Notes: generated by a model from the sequence alone, not told the origin. Numbered from the stretch's first letter, positions 27,539 through 35,902 are shown. The stretch: DNA of 63,478 bases from Myceligenerans indicum (GCF_016742955.1 NZ_JABBYC010000022.1:1-63478), one strand, 5' to 3'. Numbers and translations: made by a program.

Positions 27539-28096
27539 ATGGCCACCCGCGACTCCGAAGCGACGAAGCGGCGCATCCTCGGGGCCGCCACCACCGAGTT
27601 CGCCGAGCACGGCCTCGCCGGTGCACGGGTCGACCGGATCGCCCAGAAAGCCGCCGCGAACAAGCAGCTCATCTACGCCTACTTCGGAGGCAAGGAGGAG
27701 CTGTTCGACCACGTCCTCGGGACCAGTCTCACCCTCCTGCTCGACACGGTCCCCTTCACCGCCTCCGACCTCCCCGCATACGCCGGCGCGCTGTTCGACT
27801 TCGCCGTGGCCAACCCGCAGCTGGTCCGGCTGATGCGCTGGCACCAGCTCGAACGCCCCGGTGTCCTGGACCAGCTGCCGGCGATCACCAGCTCGACCCT
27901 GCGCAAGCTCGACGCCCTGGACGCCGCGCAGCGGGCGGGCGAGGTCACCCGCGCCCTGCCCGCCGGCCAGCTGCTCGCGCTCCTGCTGGCGCTCATCCAT
28001 GGCGGCGCCGAGGCCACCATCGACTCCGGGCACGAGCTCGCGATCCAGCGGGAGACACTCGTCACGGGCGTGCGCAGGCTGGTCGCCCCCTCCTGA
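27539..28096 (+). CDS. TetR family regulator
   Basis: 185 residues with the TetR N-terminal HTH (TKRRILGAATTEFAEHGLAGARVDRIAQKAAANKQLIYAYFGGKEEL, residues 8-54 in outline) and a helical ligand domain. The N-terminus MATRDSEATKRR starts 17 bp past the second operator half-site, so a short leader is likely. It probably represses itself and the divergent SDR. Confidence 0.92.
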   Translation: MATRDSEATKRRILGAATTEFAEHGLAGARVDRIAQKAAANKQLIYAYFGGKEELFDHVLGTSLTLLLDTVPFTASDLPAYAGALFDFAVANPQLVRLMRWHQLERPGVLDQLPAITSSTLRKLDALDAAQRAGEVTRALPAGQLLALLLALIHGGAEATIDSGHELAIQRETLVTGVRRLVAPS

Positions 28097-28311
28097 CGGC
28101 CGGCGGCTGAGGACGCCCGTCGCGAAGCGGATGTCGGGCTGCAGGGCCGCGGCCGCGCTGCCGTTGCACACCTTGCCGTAGGCGGAGGTGCCCTGGTGAG
28201 GGGCCTGAGCCAGGAGGCCGGGGGCGGCGCCCGCGGGGCCGCGGAACAGTTCTGGGCCCGGCCGCGGGAGGTCGATGTAGGGTACGGGCGAGTACCTCGA
28301 AGGAGGGATAT
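28097..28311. other. Intergenic region upstream of the secreted peptide gene
   Basis: 215 bp without a supported gene. The right end has a strong ribosome site, AAGGAGGG (28300-28307), for the gene at 28312. A minus-strand open frame here (with QGTSAYGKVCNGSAAAALQP) looks protein-like but has no start or recognisable family. Confidence 0.5.
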
Positions 28312-28632
28312 ATGAGGACGTTCCTCGCAGTTCTGATCGCCATCGTGGTCGGTGCGTCGGCAACCTCACCGGTGGCTTACGCGTTGCAGAGTTCGACCAC
28401 GGGCGGCTACGCCTCCACCTACAACTGGCACAACATGTATTCGTGTGACTCGATGAACGATGGCAACACGTTCGAGAACCAGAGCTGGAACAGCGCGGGC
28501 CAGCGCACGATCGTGAAGGACAACTACGGCGGTGGCTGTTCCGGCCTGGACCTGGCCTCGGTCCGTGTGAAGTTCCGTGGCTGTCGGGACCGGATCTTCG
28601 ACAACTGCGGGCCGATGAGGTATTCCTCCTGA
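28312..28632 (+). CDS. Small secreted four-cysteine protein, bacteriocin-like candidate
   Basis: 106 residues with a clear signal peptide (MRTFLAVLIAIVVGASA, cleavage likely after AYA near residue 24), leaving about 82 mature residues. The mature part is rich in Asn, Ser, Tyr and Gly. It has four cysteines at 45, 76, 91 and 99, enough for two disulfides, and few charged runs. The ribosome site AAGGAGGG is near consensus, so strong expression is expected. I do not recognise a family. The nearest idea is the lactococcin 972-type bacteriocin cassette, a small secreted protein followed by an ABC ATPase and large permease, but cysteines are not typical of that family. The next genes are such an ATPase and permease, 128 bp downstream on the same strand. 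Confidence 0.75.
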   Translation: MRTFLAVLIAIVVGASATSPVAYALQSSTTGGYASTYNWHNMYSCDSMNDGNTFENQSWNSAGQRTIVKDNYGGGCSGLDLASVRVKFRGCRDRIFDNCGPMRYSS

Positions 28633-28760
28633 TCGCCGTCCGGCGTGGCGTCCCGAGCGTCCCAGGGCGCCGCGTCGGACGTCCTCGCGCAACGACTGGC
28701 CAGCACCGCATTTCATCCGTCCATCCAGTCGCCTACGGCTGATAGTTCCCGGAGAGTCGA

Positions 28761-29423
28761 ATGCAGCCTCCTTTGACCGTCGAAGGAATCGAGATCGCGT
28801 ACGGCGATCAGGTGCTGGTCAAGGGGTTCGGCCTCCATGTCGATGCCGGGGAATCGGTCGCGCTGATGGGTCCGAGCGGTTCCGGCAAGACGAGCCTGCT
28901 CCACTGTCTTGTCGGGTTGAGCCGGCCGGCCGCCGGCGAGATCAGGATCGCGGGGAATCCGATGACCGGCGTCTCGGCGGCGCGCCGGGCCGATGCCCGG
29001 CGCGGTCTCATCGGCACGGCATACCAGACGCCCGACCTCCTGGCCGAGGTGAACGTCGCGGAGAACGTGGCGATCACGCTGCTCTTCGAAGGGGCCGCGC
29101 GCGAGGACGCGTTGGCGGCCGCGAGACGGTCACTGGCGGCCGTGGGGGTCGAGCACCTCGCCGAGCGTGGCGTGGCGAACCTGTCCGGTGGGGAGGCACA
29201 GCGTGTCTCCCTGGCCCGAGCCCTGGTGCGCGAGTCCATGTGCCTGCTCGTCGCCGACGAGCCGACGGCGAGTCTCGACGGCACCAACGCGGTGCGGCTG
29301 TCCGACCTGATGACCGGCATGGTGCGTGAGCGAGGTATCGGCGCCGTGATCGCCACGCACGACCAGCGCGTGGCCGACCGGTGCGACCGTGTCGTGGAGC
29401 TGCGGGACGTGACCGTTCGATGA
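28761..29423 (+). CDS. ABC transporter ATP-binding protein (MacB/LolD-like)
   Basis: 220 residues. Walker A GPSGSGKT is at 37-44, the Q-loop Gln at 90, signature LSGGEAQRVSLARAL from 141, Walker B CLLVADE at 161-167 and the H-loop His at 200. This class pairs with FtsX-like permeases that act mechanically on envelope substrates, export peptides or confer peptide resistance. It overlaps the permease start by 4 bp (ATGA at 29420). It follows the secreted peptide gene, suggesting export or self-protection as its job; that is inference from context. Confidence 0.93.
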   Translation: MQPPLTVEGIEIAYGDQVLVKGFGLHVDAGESVALMGPSGSGKTSLLHCLVGLSRPAAGEIRIAGNPMTGVSAARRADARRGLIGTAYQTPDLLAEVNVAENVAITLLFEGAAREDALAAARRSLAAVGVEHLAERGVANLSGGEAQRVSLARALVRESMCLLVADEPTASLDGTNAVRLSDLMTGMVRERGIGAVIATHDQRVADRCDRVVELRDVTVR

Positions 29424-31558
29424 ACCTCGCGATCTGGACCGTTGCCCGCCGTCTGGCCCTGTCCACGGATCGTCGTCAGCGCTGGCGTCAGATCAGCATC
29501 GTCGCCGGCGCCCTGATCGCCACGTGTGCCGTCCTGCTCGCCATGAGCATCATCCACCTGGGCCTGCTCACCTCGGACCACACCGGCGCGCGCCATCCGG
29601 TGGTGGACTCGGGAGAGAGCAGGATGACGGTCGCCGTCACCGGACCCATCCTGCCGGACCTCAGCCAGTTCCCCGTGCTCTGGCTGGACCCCGCACCTGG
29701 ATCCGAGGACGACCCGGCCATCATTCCTCCCGGGCTGTCGGCACTGCCGGCGCCCGGGGAAGCGGTGCTGTCACCCGGACTGCTCGCGCGAGGCTACACG
29801 GCAGAGGACCTCGGGTTCGCACCGAGCAGGGCAGGCACAGGCCTTCGACACACGATCGGCGACGCCGGGCTTGCCTCCCGCTCGGAGGGCTTCGTCGTCG
29901 CCCGCGCGCCGGAGGGCCGTTCCCTGGGAGAGCATGCGATCGCGAGCTCCGGCTTCAGGGGGCCCGGGCCTCGCTACCCTGTCGAGACCGTCCTCGACGT
30001 GCCAGCTGCCGGCGCGGCGATCGTCGGAGCCATCTGGCTGCTGATGCTGCCTGCCCTCATGGTCCTGACGGGGTCGGCGCGCGCGGTCTCGCAGGTGCGC
30101 ACCGAGCGGGCGGAGACGCTCTGGCGGCTCGGGGTCAGGCGCCGTGGCATCGGGCTGCTCGTGGCACTCGAGACCCTCGTGCTCGCCACGATCGGATCAG
30201 CACTCGGCGTGCTGCTCTGGGGCGTGGCGATCGCGCCCCGAACACACCTTCCAGGCATCGGCGCGTCCCTGCTTCCCGGAGCCCTCGACCTGCCGGGCCT
30301 CGCCGTCGCCGCCGGGGTCGCGCTGGTCCTGCTCAACGCCACGCTTGCGGCTCTCTGGGCCAAGCGGGAGCCGAGCCGGCCACGGGGTGGTGTCTCGGTC
30401 CTGCGGGTACTGCCGTTCGCCGCCTGCCTGGCGGTGATGACACTCGCCGGATGGGTCCCGCAGCTGCTGAGGTCGGATGCCGGCTACGACCTGGGGGTGA
30501 CGGTCCTGATGGTGGCCGGTGCCGGCGCGACGATCACGCTCCCCATGGCCGTGCCACCCCTGCTCGGCGGCATGGCGACCGTGGGAAGACTGCTGCGACA
30601 GCCGACCGCGTGGCTGGCCGGCCGTCTCGTCGTGGCCCGCCGGTCCACCTTGGCCCGCCCCGCCGTGATGGCCGCCGTGCTGGTGTATCTCGCCGGAGCC
30701 ACCACCGCCATGATCGCCGGCCTCACCGAGAACGCGCCCGTATCGGTGCTACCCAGCGCCCAGCGCGAGGTGTGGGTGGTCACGTGGGCGGACAGCCGCG
30801 CCGACGACATCGACACGGCCGCTGAGCGCGCCCGGCAGGCAGGAGCGGAAACCCTGGCCGTCACGCCCACGCCTGCCGCCGAGGCGGGGCCCGAGCCGTC
30901 CGACGGCATCGTCACCACCGAGGACTGCGCCGCCGCCCGACAGTTCTTCGGACTGGACGAGCAGACGATGACCTGCACGAACGAGGAAGCAGCCGCGCCC
31001 GGTCTGTGGTTCACCGTGCGGTTCGGCTCCGCGGAGAACCGCGAGGGGACGATCTCCGCGGCCGCGACAGGCATGCTGGTGAGCGCGCCGCCGGGATGGA
31101 CCGAGGCCGACACCCTCGCGGTGTTCTCGGGCCTCCCCGTGGTCAATCCGTGGAAGGTCGCGGGCACCAGCGACTTCTTCAGCCCGGTCTACGACTGGCT
31201 GGCAGGCGCGATGATCGCCGCCACCGGGATCCTGGCGATCGGCCTGGTCCGCGAGATCGGCGACCGTGTCCTGGTCGTGGTCGGCGAGCGGTCGCGCCTG
31301 CTGCGCGCAGGACTCCGCGACGGCGAGTCCGACTGGGTCTACGGCCTGGCGACCCTGCTCCCGATGGCCGTGGCGCTACCGCTGGGATACCTGTCGGCCC
31401 GAATCTTCGCCGCGAACGGCACCGGATACGCCGTCACGGCCGACAGCGTCGACATCGTCGCCATGGTCGCTGCCCTTGTGGCAGGACTCACCGCAGCGGT
31501 CGTCGCCCTCACCCTCTGGTGGCAGCGACGCATCGACACGGGCCGCGGTGAGAGCTGA
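29420..31558 (+). CDS. FtsX-like ABC permease
   Basis: 712 residues. An N-terminal helix (about 25-45) is followed by an extracytoplasmic region (about 50-195), a three-helix FtsX block (about 200-300), further helices to about 430, a second extracytoplasmic domain, and a last three-helix block near the C-terminus. TERAETLWRLGVRRRGIGLL before a helix is typical of FtsX/MacB permeases, and the second block has SRLLRAGLRDGESDWVYG. This resembles the large membrane proteins found beside small bacteriocin-like genes in Gram-positive bacteria. The ATG at 29420 overlaps the ATPase stop. Two paired Cys (DCAAARQFFG..MTCTN) lie in the second outer domain. Confidence 0.88.
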   Translation: MNLAIWTVARRLALSTDRRQRWRQISIVAGALIATCAVLLAMSIIHLGLLTSDHTGARHPVVDSGESRMTVAVTGPILPDLSQFPVLWLDPAPGSEDDPAIIPPGLSALPAPGEAVLSPGLLARGYTAEDLGFAPSRAGTGLRHTIGDAGLASRSEGFVVARAPEGRSLGEHAIASSGFRGPGPRYPVETVLDVPAAGAAIVGAIWLLMLPALMVLTGSARAVSQVRTERAETLWRLGVRRRGIGLLVALETLVLATIGSALGVLLWGVAIAPRTHLPGIGASLLPGALDLPGLAVAAGVALVLLNATLAALWAKREPSRPRGGVSVLRVLPFAACLAVMTLAGWVPQLLRSDAGYDLGVTVLMVAGAGATITLPMAVPPLLGGMATVGRLLRQPTAWLAGRLVVARRSTLARPAVMAAVLVYLAGATTAMIAGLTENAPVSVLPSAQREVWVVTWADSRADDIDTAAERARQAGAETLAVTPTPAAEAGPEPSDGIVTTEDCAAARQFFGLDEQTMTCTNEEAAAPGLWFTVRFGSAENREGTISAAATGMLVSAPPGWTEADTLAVFSGLPVVNPWKVAGTSDFFSPVYDWLAGAMIAATGILAIGLVREIGDRVLVVVGERSRLLRAGLRDGESDWVYGLATLLPMAVALPLGYLSARIFAANGTGYAVTADSVDIVAMVAALVAGLTAAVVALTLWWQRRIDTGRGES

Positions 31559-31592
31559 CCGCGACACCGAGGATCAGGGAGCGGGGCACCGC

Positions 31593-32105
31593 TCAGCGCC
31601 TCCTGCGCCGCCGGGCGCTGACGTCGTCGTCGTGCCCGGGCTCGAGCAGCACGCCGCCGGTTCCCTCGGTCGACAGCTCGTCCTCGGGGTTGTACAGGGC
31701 GCAGGCCTTGAGACTCAGGCAGCCGCAGCCGATGCACCCGTCCAGCCGGTCGCGCAGGCGTTCGAGACGCTCGATCTGCTGGTCGAGCCGTGGCCGCCAC
31801 GCTCGGCTGAGGCGGTGCCAGTCGCGCTTGGTCGGGGTGCGCCCCTCGGGGAGAGTCGTCAAGGCCTCGCAGATCTCCTCGAGGCTGAGCCCGACGTTCT
31901 GCGCGGCGCGGATGAACGCGACCCGTCGCAATGTCGCCTGCGCGTAGCGCCGCTGGTTCCCTCCCGTGCGGCGTGAGGCGATCAGCCCGCGTTCCTCGTA
32001 GTAGCGCAACGCCGAGGTCGCGACGCCCGCGCGCTGTGCGAGCTGCCCCACGGTCAGGTCCTGCTGGGTCGGCACGGTGATCCTCTCGCCGGGTGTTGAC
32101 TTCAT
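31593..32105 (-). CDS. soxR: Redox-sensitive transcriptional activator SoxR
   Basis: A MerR-family regulator of 170 residues. The N-terminal HTH is LTVGQLAQRAGVATSALRYY, and the C-terminal iron-sulfur motif is Cys124-x2-Cys127-x-Cys129-x5-Cys135 (CIGCGCLSLKAC), which defines SoxR. Its [2Fe-2S] cluster senses redox-active compounds or superoxide. It ends in an Arg-rich tail. Only 27 bp separate its ATG from the divergent split-transketolase genes, so it almost certainly controls them. An inverted repeat spans its own start codon. Confidence 0.93.
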   Translation of the reverse strand: MKSTPGERITVPTQQDLTVGQLAQRAGVATSALRYYEERGLIASRRTGGNQRRYAQATLRRVAFIRAAQNVGLSLEEICEALTTLPEGRTPTKRDWHRLSRAWRPRLDQQIERLERLRDRLDGCIGCGCLSLKACALYNPEDELSTEGTGGVLLEPGHDDDVSARRRRRR

Positions 32106-32118
32106 GTTCCCTTGAAGT
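32099..32118. promoter_or_regulatory. Inverted repeat between soxR and transketolase
   Basis: ACTTCA (32099-32104), 8 bp, TGAAGT (32113-32118). It overlaps the soxR start and lies 15 bp before the transketolase start. It does not match the enterobacterial SoxR box closely, so binding by SoxR is a guess from position. Confidence 0.45.
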
Positions 32119-32132
32119 TTGAGAGTACTGCC

Positions 32133-32864
32133 ATGACATCTCGGACCGTCACGCGGCGCCCCGTCACGCGTGCTCGCATCACCGCCCTCATGTCCCGGCT
32201 CGCGGGCGACGAGTCGCACACCGCCGCCGCGACCTCCACCCTCGACGTCCTCCACGTGCTCTACGGCCGGATCCTGCGGGTGACGCCCACGTCGATCGAC
32301 GATCCCGACCGCGACCGCTTCTACCTCAGCAAGGGCCACGGGCCCATGGCCTACTACGCGGTCCTCGCCGCCCACGGATTCTTCCCCGAGGAGCACCTCG
32401 ACACGTTCGGGGCCTTCGAGTCGGTGCTGGGCCTGCACCCGGATCACCTGCTGGTGCCGGGGGTCGAGATCTCCAGCGGATCCCTGGGACACGGCCTCCC
32501 GCTCGCCGTCGGCGCGGCGCACGCACTGCGCATCCGCGACAGCTCCGCCCGCGTGATCGTCCTGGTCGGCGACGCCGAGCTCGACGAGGGATCGTGCGCC
32601 GAGGCGATCGAGTACGCCGCGGCCGCGAAGCTGGAGAACCTGACCCTCGTGGTGGTCGACAACATCTCGTCCTCCTACACGGTCCACGGCCGTATCGAGC
32701 AGCGTCTGCGTGCCAACGGCTGGCGCGCCGACCGCGTGGACGGCCGCGATCAGAGGCTGCTCGAGGAGGCACTGGCCCGCCGCGTCCCCGGCACCCCGAA
32801 CGCCGTGGTCGCCCAGGTCGAGAAGAAGAGCGCCCAGGTCGAGAACAAGAGCGAGGCCGCCTGA
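32133..32864 (+). CDS. Transketolase, N-terminal (TPP-binding) subunit
   Basis: 243 residues carrying only the thiamine-diphosphate domain of transketolase. It has FYLSKGHGPMAYYAVLA, the metal/TPP motif GDAELDEGS...VVVDN, and GSLGHGLPLAVGAA. The partner subunit follows with one base of overlap, so an active enzyme needs both. Split transketolases occur in sugar catabolism and in natural-product pathways. The C-terminus ends in a Lys/Gln/Glu repeat (VEKKSAQVENKSEAA). The start at 32133 gives MTSRTVTRR; 7 upstream codons from a TTG would overlap the promoter. Confidence 0.9.
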   Translation: MTSRTVTRRPVTRARITALMSRLAGDESHTAAATSTLDVLHVLYGRILRVTPTSIDDPDRDRFYLSKGHGPMAYYAVLAAHGFFPEEHLDTFGAFESVLGLHPDHLLVPGVEISSGSLGHGLPLAVGAAHALRIRDSSARVIVLVGDAELDEGSCAEAIEYAAAAKLENLTLVVVDNISSSYTVHGRIEQRLRANGWRADRVDGRDQRLLEEALARRVPGTPNAVVAQVEKKSAQVENKSEAA

Positions 32865-33805
32865 TGAGCACCGCGGCACCCCTCGCACCGTCCCCTCGCG
32901 CCCAGTTCGGGCGCACGTCGTGCGCCCTGCTCGACGAGCGCGAGGATCTCGCGGTCGTCTGGGCCGAGATCTCCGGGCAATACCTCGAGGCCGGCGCGCG
33001 CGCCCACCCGGACCGCGTGATCAACGTCGGCATCCGCGAACAGCTCCTGGTGAGCCTCGGCGCCGGCCTCGCCCTGAACGGTGTCCGGCCGATCATGCAC
33101 ACGTTCGCGCCGTTCCTCGTGGAGCGGGCATTCGAGCAGATCAAGCTCGACTTCGCGCACCAAGGCGTGGGCGGCGTGCTCGTCAGCGCCGGAGGGTCGT
33201 TCGACAAGGCGTCGTCGGGCCGTACCCATCAGGGCCCGGCGGACGTGGCACTCGCCGCGACCGTTCCCGGCATGACGGTGCACGCACCCGGCACCGCGGC
33301 CGAGGTCGATGCGACGATCCGCGCGGCCGTGGCCGGCGACGGTCTCCACTACGTACGCACCTCCGAACTGACGCAGGCGACCCGGATCCCCACGGACGGG
33401 GCGATGCACGTCCTGCACGAGGGGCGAGGACCAGGCCGACGATCCGCTCCGGCGGGCGGACCGCTCACGCTCCTCGCCCTCGGGCCCGTCCGCGACGCGG
33501 CACTCGCAGCGGCCCGGGAGCTGGACGCGACGCTGCTCACGACGACGTCCGTGGTGCCGCTCGACGGTCAGGCCCTGCGCGCCCACGCCGGCGGCGAGGT
33601 CGTGGTGATCGAGCCGTGGCTCGAGGGGACCTCGGTCGCGGCCGTCGCCGCCGAGCTCGACGACGCTCCGCGAAGATTCCTGGGCATCGGCACCTCGCAT
33701 CAGGAACTGCGCCGGTACGGCACCCCGGCCGAGCACGTCACCGCGCACGGCCTCGATCCCGACGGTCTCATCAGGCGAATCCGCGCCTGGTCGCGCAGCT
33801 CCTAG
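32864..33805 (+). CDS. Transketolase, C-terminal subunit
   Basis: 313 residues comprising the pyrimidine-binding and C-terminal transketolase domains. Visible are VINVGIREQLLVSLGAGLAL (with the Glu that activates TPP), APFLVERAFEQIKLDF, and a C-terminal Rossmann-like domain. Its ATG shares a base with the previous stop (TGATG at 32862-32866). It works with the N-terminal subunit to move two-carbon units between sugar phosphates. Together they are about 556 residues, shorter than a one-chain transketolase (about 660). Confidence 0.9.
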   Translation: MSTAAPLAPSPRAQFGRTSCALLDEREDLAVVWAEISGQYLEAGARAHPDRVINVGIREQLLVSLGAGLALNGVRPIMHTFAPFLVERAFEQIKLDFAHQGVGGVLVSAGGSFDKASSGRTHQGPADVALAATVPGMTVHAPGTAAEVDATIRAAVAGDGLHYVRTSELTQATRIPTDGAMHVLHEGRGPGRRSAPAGGPLTLLALGPVRDAALAAARELDATLLTTTSVVPLDGQALRAHAGGEVVVIEPWLEGTSVAAVAAELDDAPRRFLGIGTSHQELRRYGTPAEHVTAHGLDPDGLIRRIRAWSRSS

Positions 33806-33925
33806 CTGTCGGGTCGCCCGGGGAGGTCTCACCCCGGGCGACCTTCCGAGCGACCCGGCCCCGGGTGCCAGGAGGCGACGATGGTTTCTCCGGTCGGTAC
33901 GGCCGGCAACCTCTGGATGCTATGG

Positions 33926-33945
33926 TGTTCAAAACATTCTGAACA
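33926..33945. promoter_or_regulatory. MarR-type operator
   Basis: TGTTCA (33926-33931), 8 bp, TGAACA (33940-33945), a perfect 6-bp inverted repeat 15 bp before the regulator gene at 33961 and overlapping its likely promoter. An autoregulatory site is the natural reading. Confidence 0.65.
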
Positions 33946-33960
33946 TACGGGAAGAATCTT

Positions 33961-34464
33961 ATGGACGAGGAAGCTTCGCGTCGCTACGCCGAGGAGGTCG
34001 GCGTCGCACTCACCCAGATGGGAACGACGCCGTCGTTCGGCACCCTCCTCGGGTGGCTCCTGATCTGTGAACCACGAGCGCAGACCATCACGCAGCTGTG
34101 CGATGCCGTCGGGCTCTCCAAGGCATCGGTGTCGACCGGCATGCGCGCGCTCGAGCAGTCGGGCCTGGTACGGCGTGTTCCCGCATCGGGGCGCGGCCAT
34201 GCCTACGAGATCCACGACGACGCGTTTGCCCGCGCGATCGACCCCACTGCGAAGATGCGCACCTTCCTTGAGGTGCTGCAGCGTGGGCTCGACCTGGTCG
34301 GCGACGACGAGGCCCGCGCACAGCGGCTGCGGCACAGCCGCGACTTCTACGCGTTCATGATCGAACGGGTACCAGCGCTGATGGAGGAGTTCCGCACGAG
34401 CGAAGCGAGCACCCACCCGAGCAGCACGGTCGCGGGCACCGGCCCGCAGGAGGAGATGTCATGA
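33961..34464 (+). CDS. GbsR/MarR-type transcriptional regulator
   Basis: 167 residues with a winged helix at about 40-100 (TITQLCDAVGLSKASVSTGMRALEQSGLVRRV) and a helical C-terminus, as in GbsR-like MarR proteins. Its stop overlaps the glycosyltransferase start by 4 bp (ATGA), so the two are co-translated. It probably represses the pair through the inverted repeat at 33926-33945 and releases when a small molecule binds. Confidence 0.9.
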   Translation: MDEEASRRYAEEVGVALTQMGTTPSFGTLLGWLLICEPRAQTITQLCDAVGLSKASVSTGMRALEQSGLVRRVPASGRGHAYEIHDDAFARAIDPTAKMRTFLEVLQRGLDLVGDDEARAQRLRHSRDFYAFMIERVPALMEEFRTSEASTHPSSTVAGTGPQEEMS

Positions 34465-35753
34465 CAAGGGTGCTGATCGCGACCGTCGGGTCGCGCGGTG
34501 ACGTGCAACCGTACGTCGCGCTCGCCCGAGGACTGCGAGCTGCCGGGCACGAACCCACCATCGCGACATGTGCCCGGTTCGAGTCGTTCGTGACCGCCAA
34601 CGGCATCGCGTTCGAGCCGCTCAGCGACGACATCCTCAGGCTGCTCGACTCCGACGCCGGGCGCAGCGCCATGGAGGAATCCCACGGCGCACTGGGCGCG
34701 ATCAGGACGAACATCGCCCTCGCGAAACAGGCAGGCCCGATCAACGAGCGACTGCTCCGCGACGTATGGCGTGCGGCGCAGATCGTCGAACCAGGGCTCG
34801 TGATCTACCACCCCAAGGCCCTCGCCGGCCCCCATGTGGCCGAGGCGCTGGGCGTTCCCGCGGTCGAGGCGCTGCCGGTTCCGGCCGTCGTCCCGACAGG
34901 CGACTTCCCTGTCCTCGGAATGCCTCGTCTACCGTTCGGCTCCCGCTACAACCGGATGACGTACTCGGTGGTCGCTGCCGGCTACAAGCAGTACGAGAAG
35001 ACGGCCAACCGGTTTCGCACCGATGATCTGGGGCTCGCGCCGGTCAAGGACGCCGCCATGATGACGCGGATGCCGGACGGCACCCCCATCGAGGTCATGC
35101 ATGCCATCAGCGAGCAGGTGCTGCCCCGCCCTGCCGACTGGCCTTCGCATGCTCGACTCACCGGGTACTGGTTCCTCGATGACGACGGCGCCTGGACGCC
35201 GCCGCAGAACCTGGTGGACTTCCTCGATCAGGGCGACCCGCCGGTCTACGTCGGGTTCGGCAGCATGGCCGGTCGCGACCCGCGGAAGGTCACGCGGGAG
35301 GTGGTCGCTGCGCTGCGGCAGGCCGGCGTCCGTGGCGTCCTCGCCTCGGGCTGGGGAGGCCTCGACACCGCGGACCTGCCCGATACCGTGCTCGCCATTT
35401 CCGAGGCGCCGCACGAGTGGATCTTTCCTCGCGTGTCGGCGGTGGTCCACCACGGCGGCGCCGGGACCACCGCGGCCGGTCTGCGCGCCGGGAGGCCGAC
35501 CGTGGTGTGTCCGTTCATCGTCGACCAGTTCTTCTGGGGTGCTCGTGTCGCAGACCTCGGTGCGGGCCCTTCTCCGGTACCGCAGAAGGGCCTGACCGCC
35601 GACCGCCTCGCGGCCGCGATCAGCGCCGCGGTCACCGACCCCCAGATCCGCTCCACCGCCGAAGGCGTCGGCGCAACGATCAACGCCGAGGACGGTGTCG
35701 CCGTAGCCGTCGAACAGATCACCGCGACGCTCGCACGGGCATCCCGGCCATGA
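34461..35753 (+). CDS. GT1-family glycosyltransferase (macrolide/sterol type)
   Basis: A GT-B glycosyltransferase of 430 residues that moves a sugar from a nucleotide sugar to a small hydrophobic acceptor. The N-terminus MTRVLIATVGSRGDVQPYVALARGL and the donor-binding HHGGAGTTAAGLRAGRPTVV with the final FVDQ-like VDQFFWG are the family signatures. Similar enzymes inactivate macrolides or decorate lipids and natural products. Coupling to a MarR-type regulator favours a detoxification role; this is inference. Confidence 0.9.
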   Translation: MTRVLIATVGSRGDVQPYVALARGLRAAGHEPTIATCARFESFVTANGIAFEPLSDDILRLLDSDAGRSAMEESHGALGAIRTNIALAKQAGPINERLLRDVWRAAQIVEPGLVIYHPKALAGPHVAEALGVPAVEALPVPAVVPTGDFPVLGMPRLPFGSRYNRMTYSVVAAGYKQYEKTANRFRTDDLGLAPVKDAAMMTRMPDGTPIEVMHAISEQVLPRPADWPSHARLTGYWFLDDDGAWTPPQNLVDFLDQGDPPVYVGFGSMAGRDPRKVTREVVAALRQAGVRGVLASGWGGLDTADLPDTVLAISEAPHEWIFPRVSAVVHHGGAGTTAAGLRAGRPTVVCPFIVDQFFWGARVADLGAGPSPVPQKGLTADRLAAAISAAVTDPQIRSTAEGVGATINAEDGVAVAVEQITATLARASRP

Positions 35754-35786
35754 CGCGATACTGGCGACCCACCGACCGGTCATCGG

Positions 35787-35902
35787 ACTCCGTCGCACCT
35801 TCGGTGGTGTGACCTGTGGCGGCGCCTCACGCCAGGAGAATGCGGTGGCGTAGAAGTGGCTGGCCGGCGCAACCGTACGTCCGCCGGAACCACCGGATCA
35901 TC
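35787..35902 (-). mobile_element. ISL3-family end remnant (solo terminal repeat and transposase tail)
   Basis: The bases TCGCACCTTCGGTGGTGTG (from 35793) are an ISL3-type terminal repeat. They match, with two changes, the repeat at 63162-63192 read on the other strand. Next to it, on the minus strand, the frame ending at 35827 reads RTYGCAGQPLLRHRILLA, the last residues of an ISL3 transposase. The rest of the element is absent and the sequence runs straight into the VIT gene, so this is a one-ended scar. Confidence 0.8.

Noticed and set aside
28097..28311. Protein-like minus-strand frame (AYGKVCNGSAAAAL) upstream of the peptide gene
   Set aside because: No start, no ribosome site and no recognisable family; left as intergenic.
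28312..28632. Direct assignment of the small secreted protein to lactococcin 972
   Set aside because: The sequence lacks that family's pattern and has four cysteines; only the gene neighbourhood is similar.
32099..32118. Calling the inverted repeat a SoxR box
   Set aside because: It does not match the known SoxR box well; kept only as an inverted repeat of unproven role.
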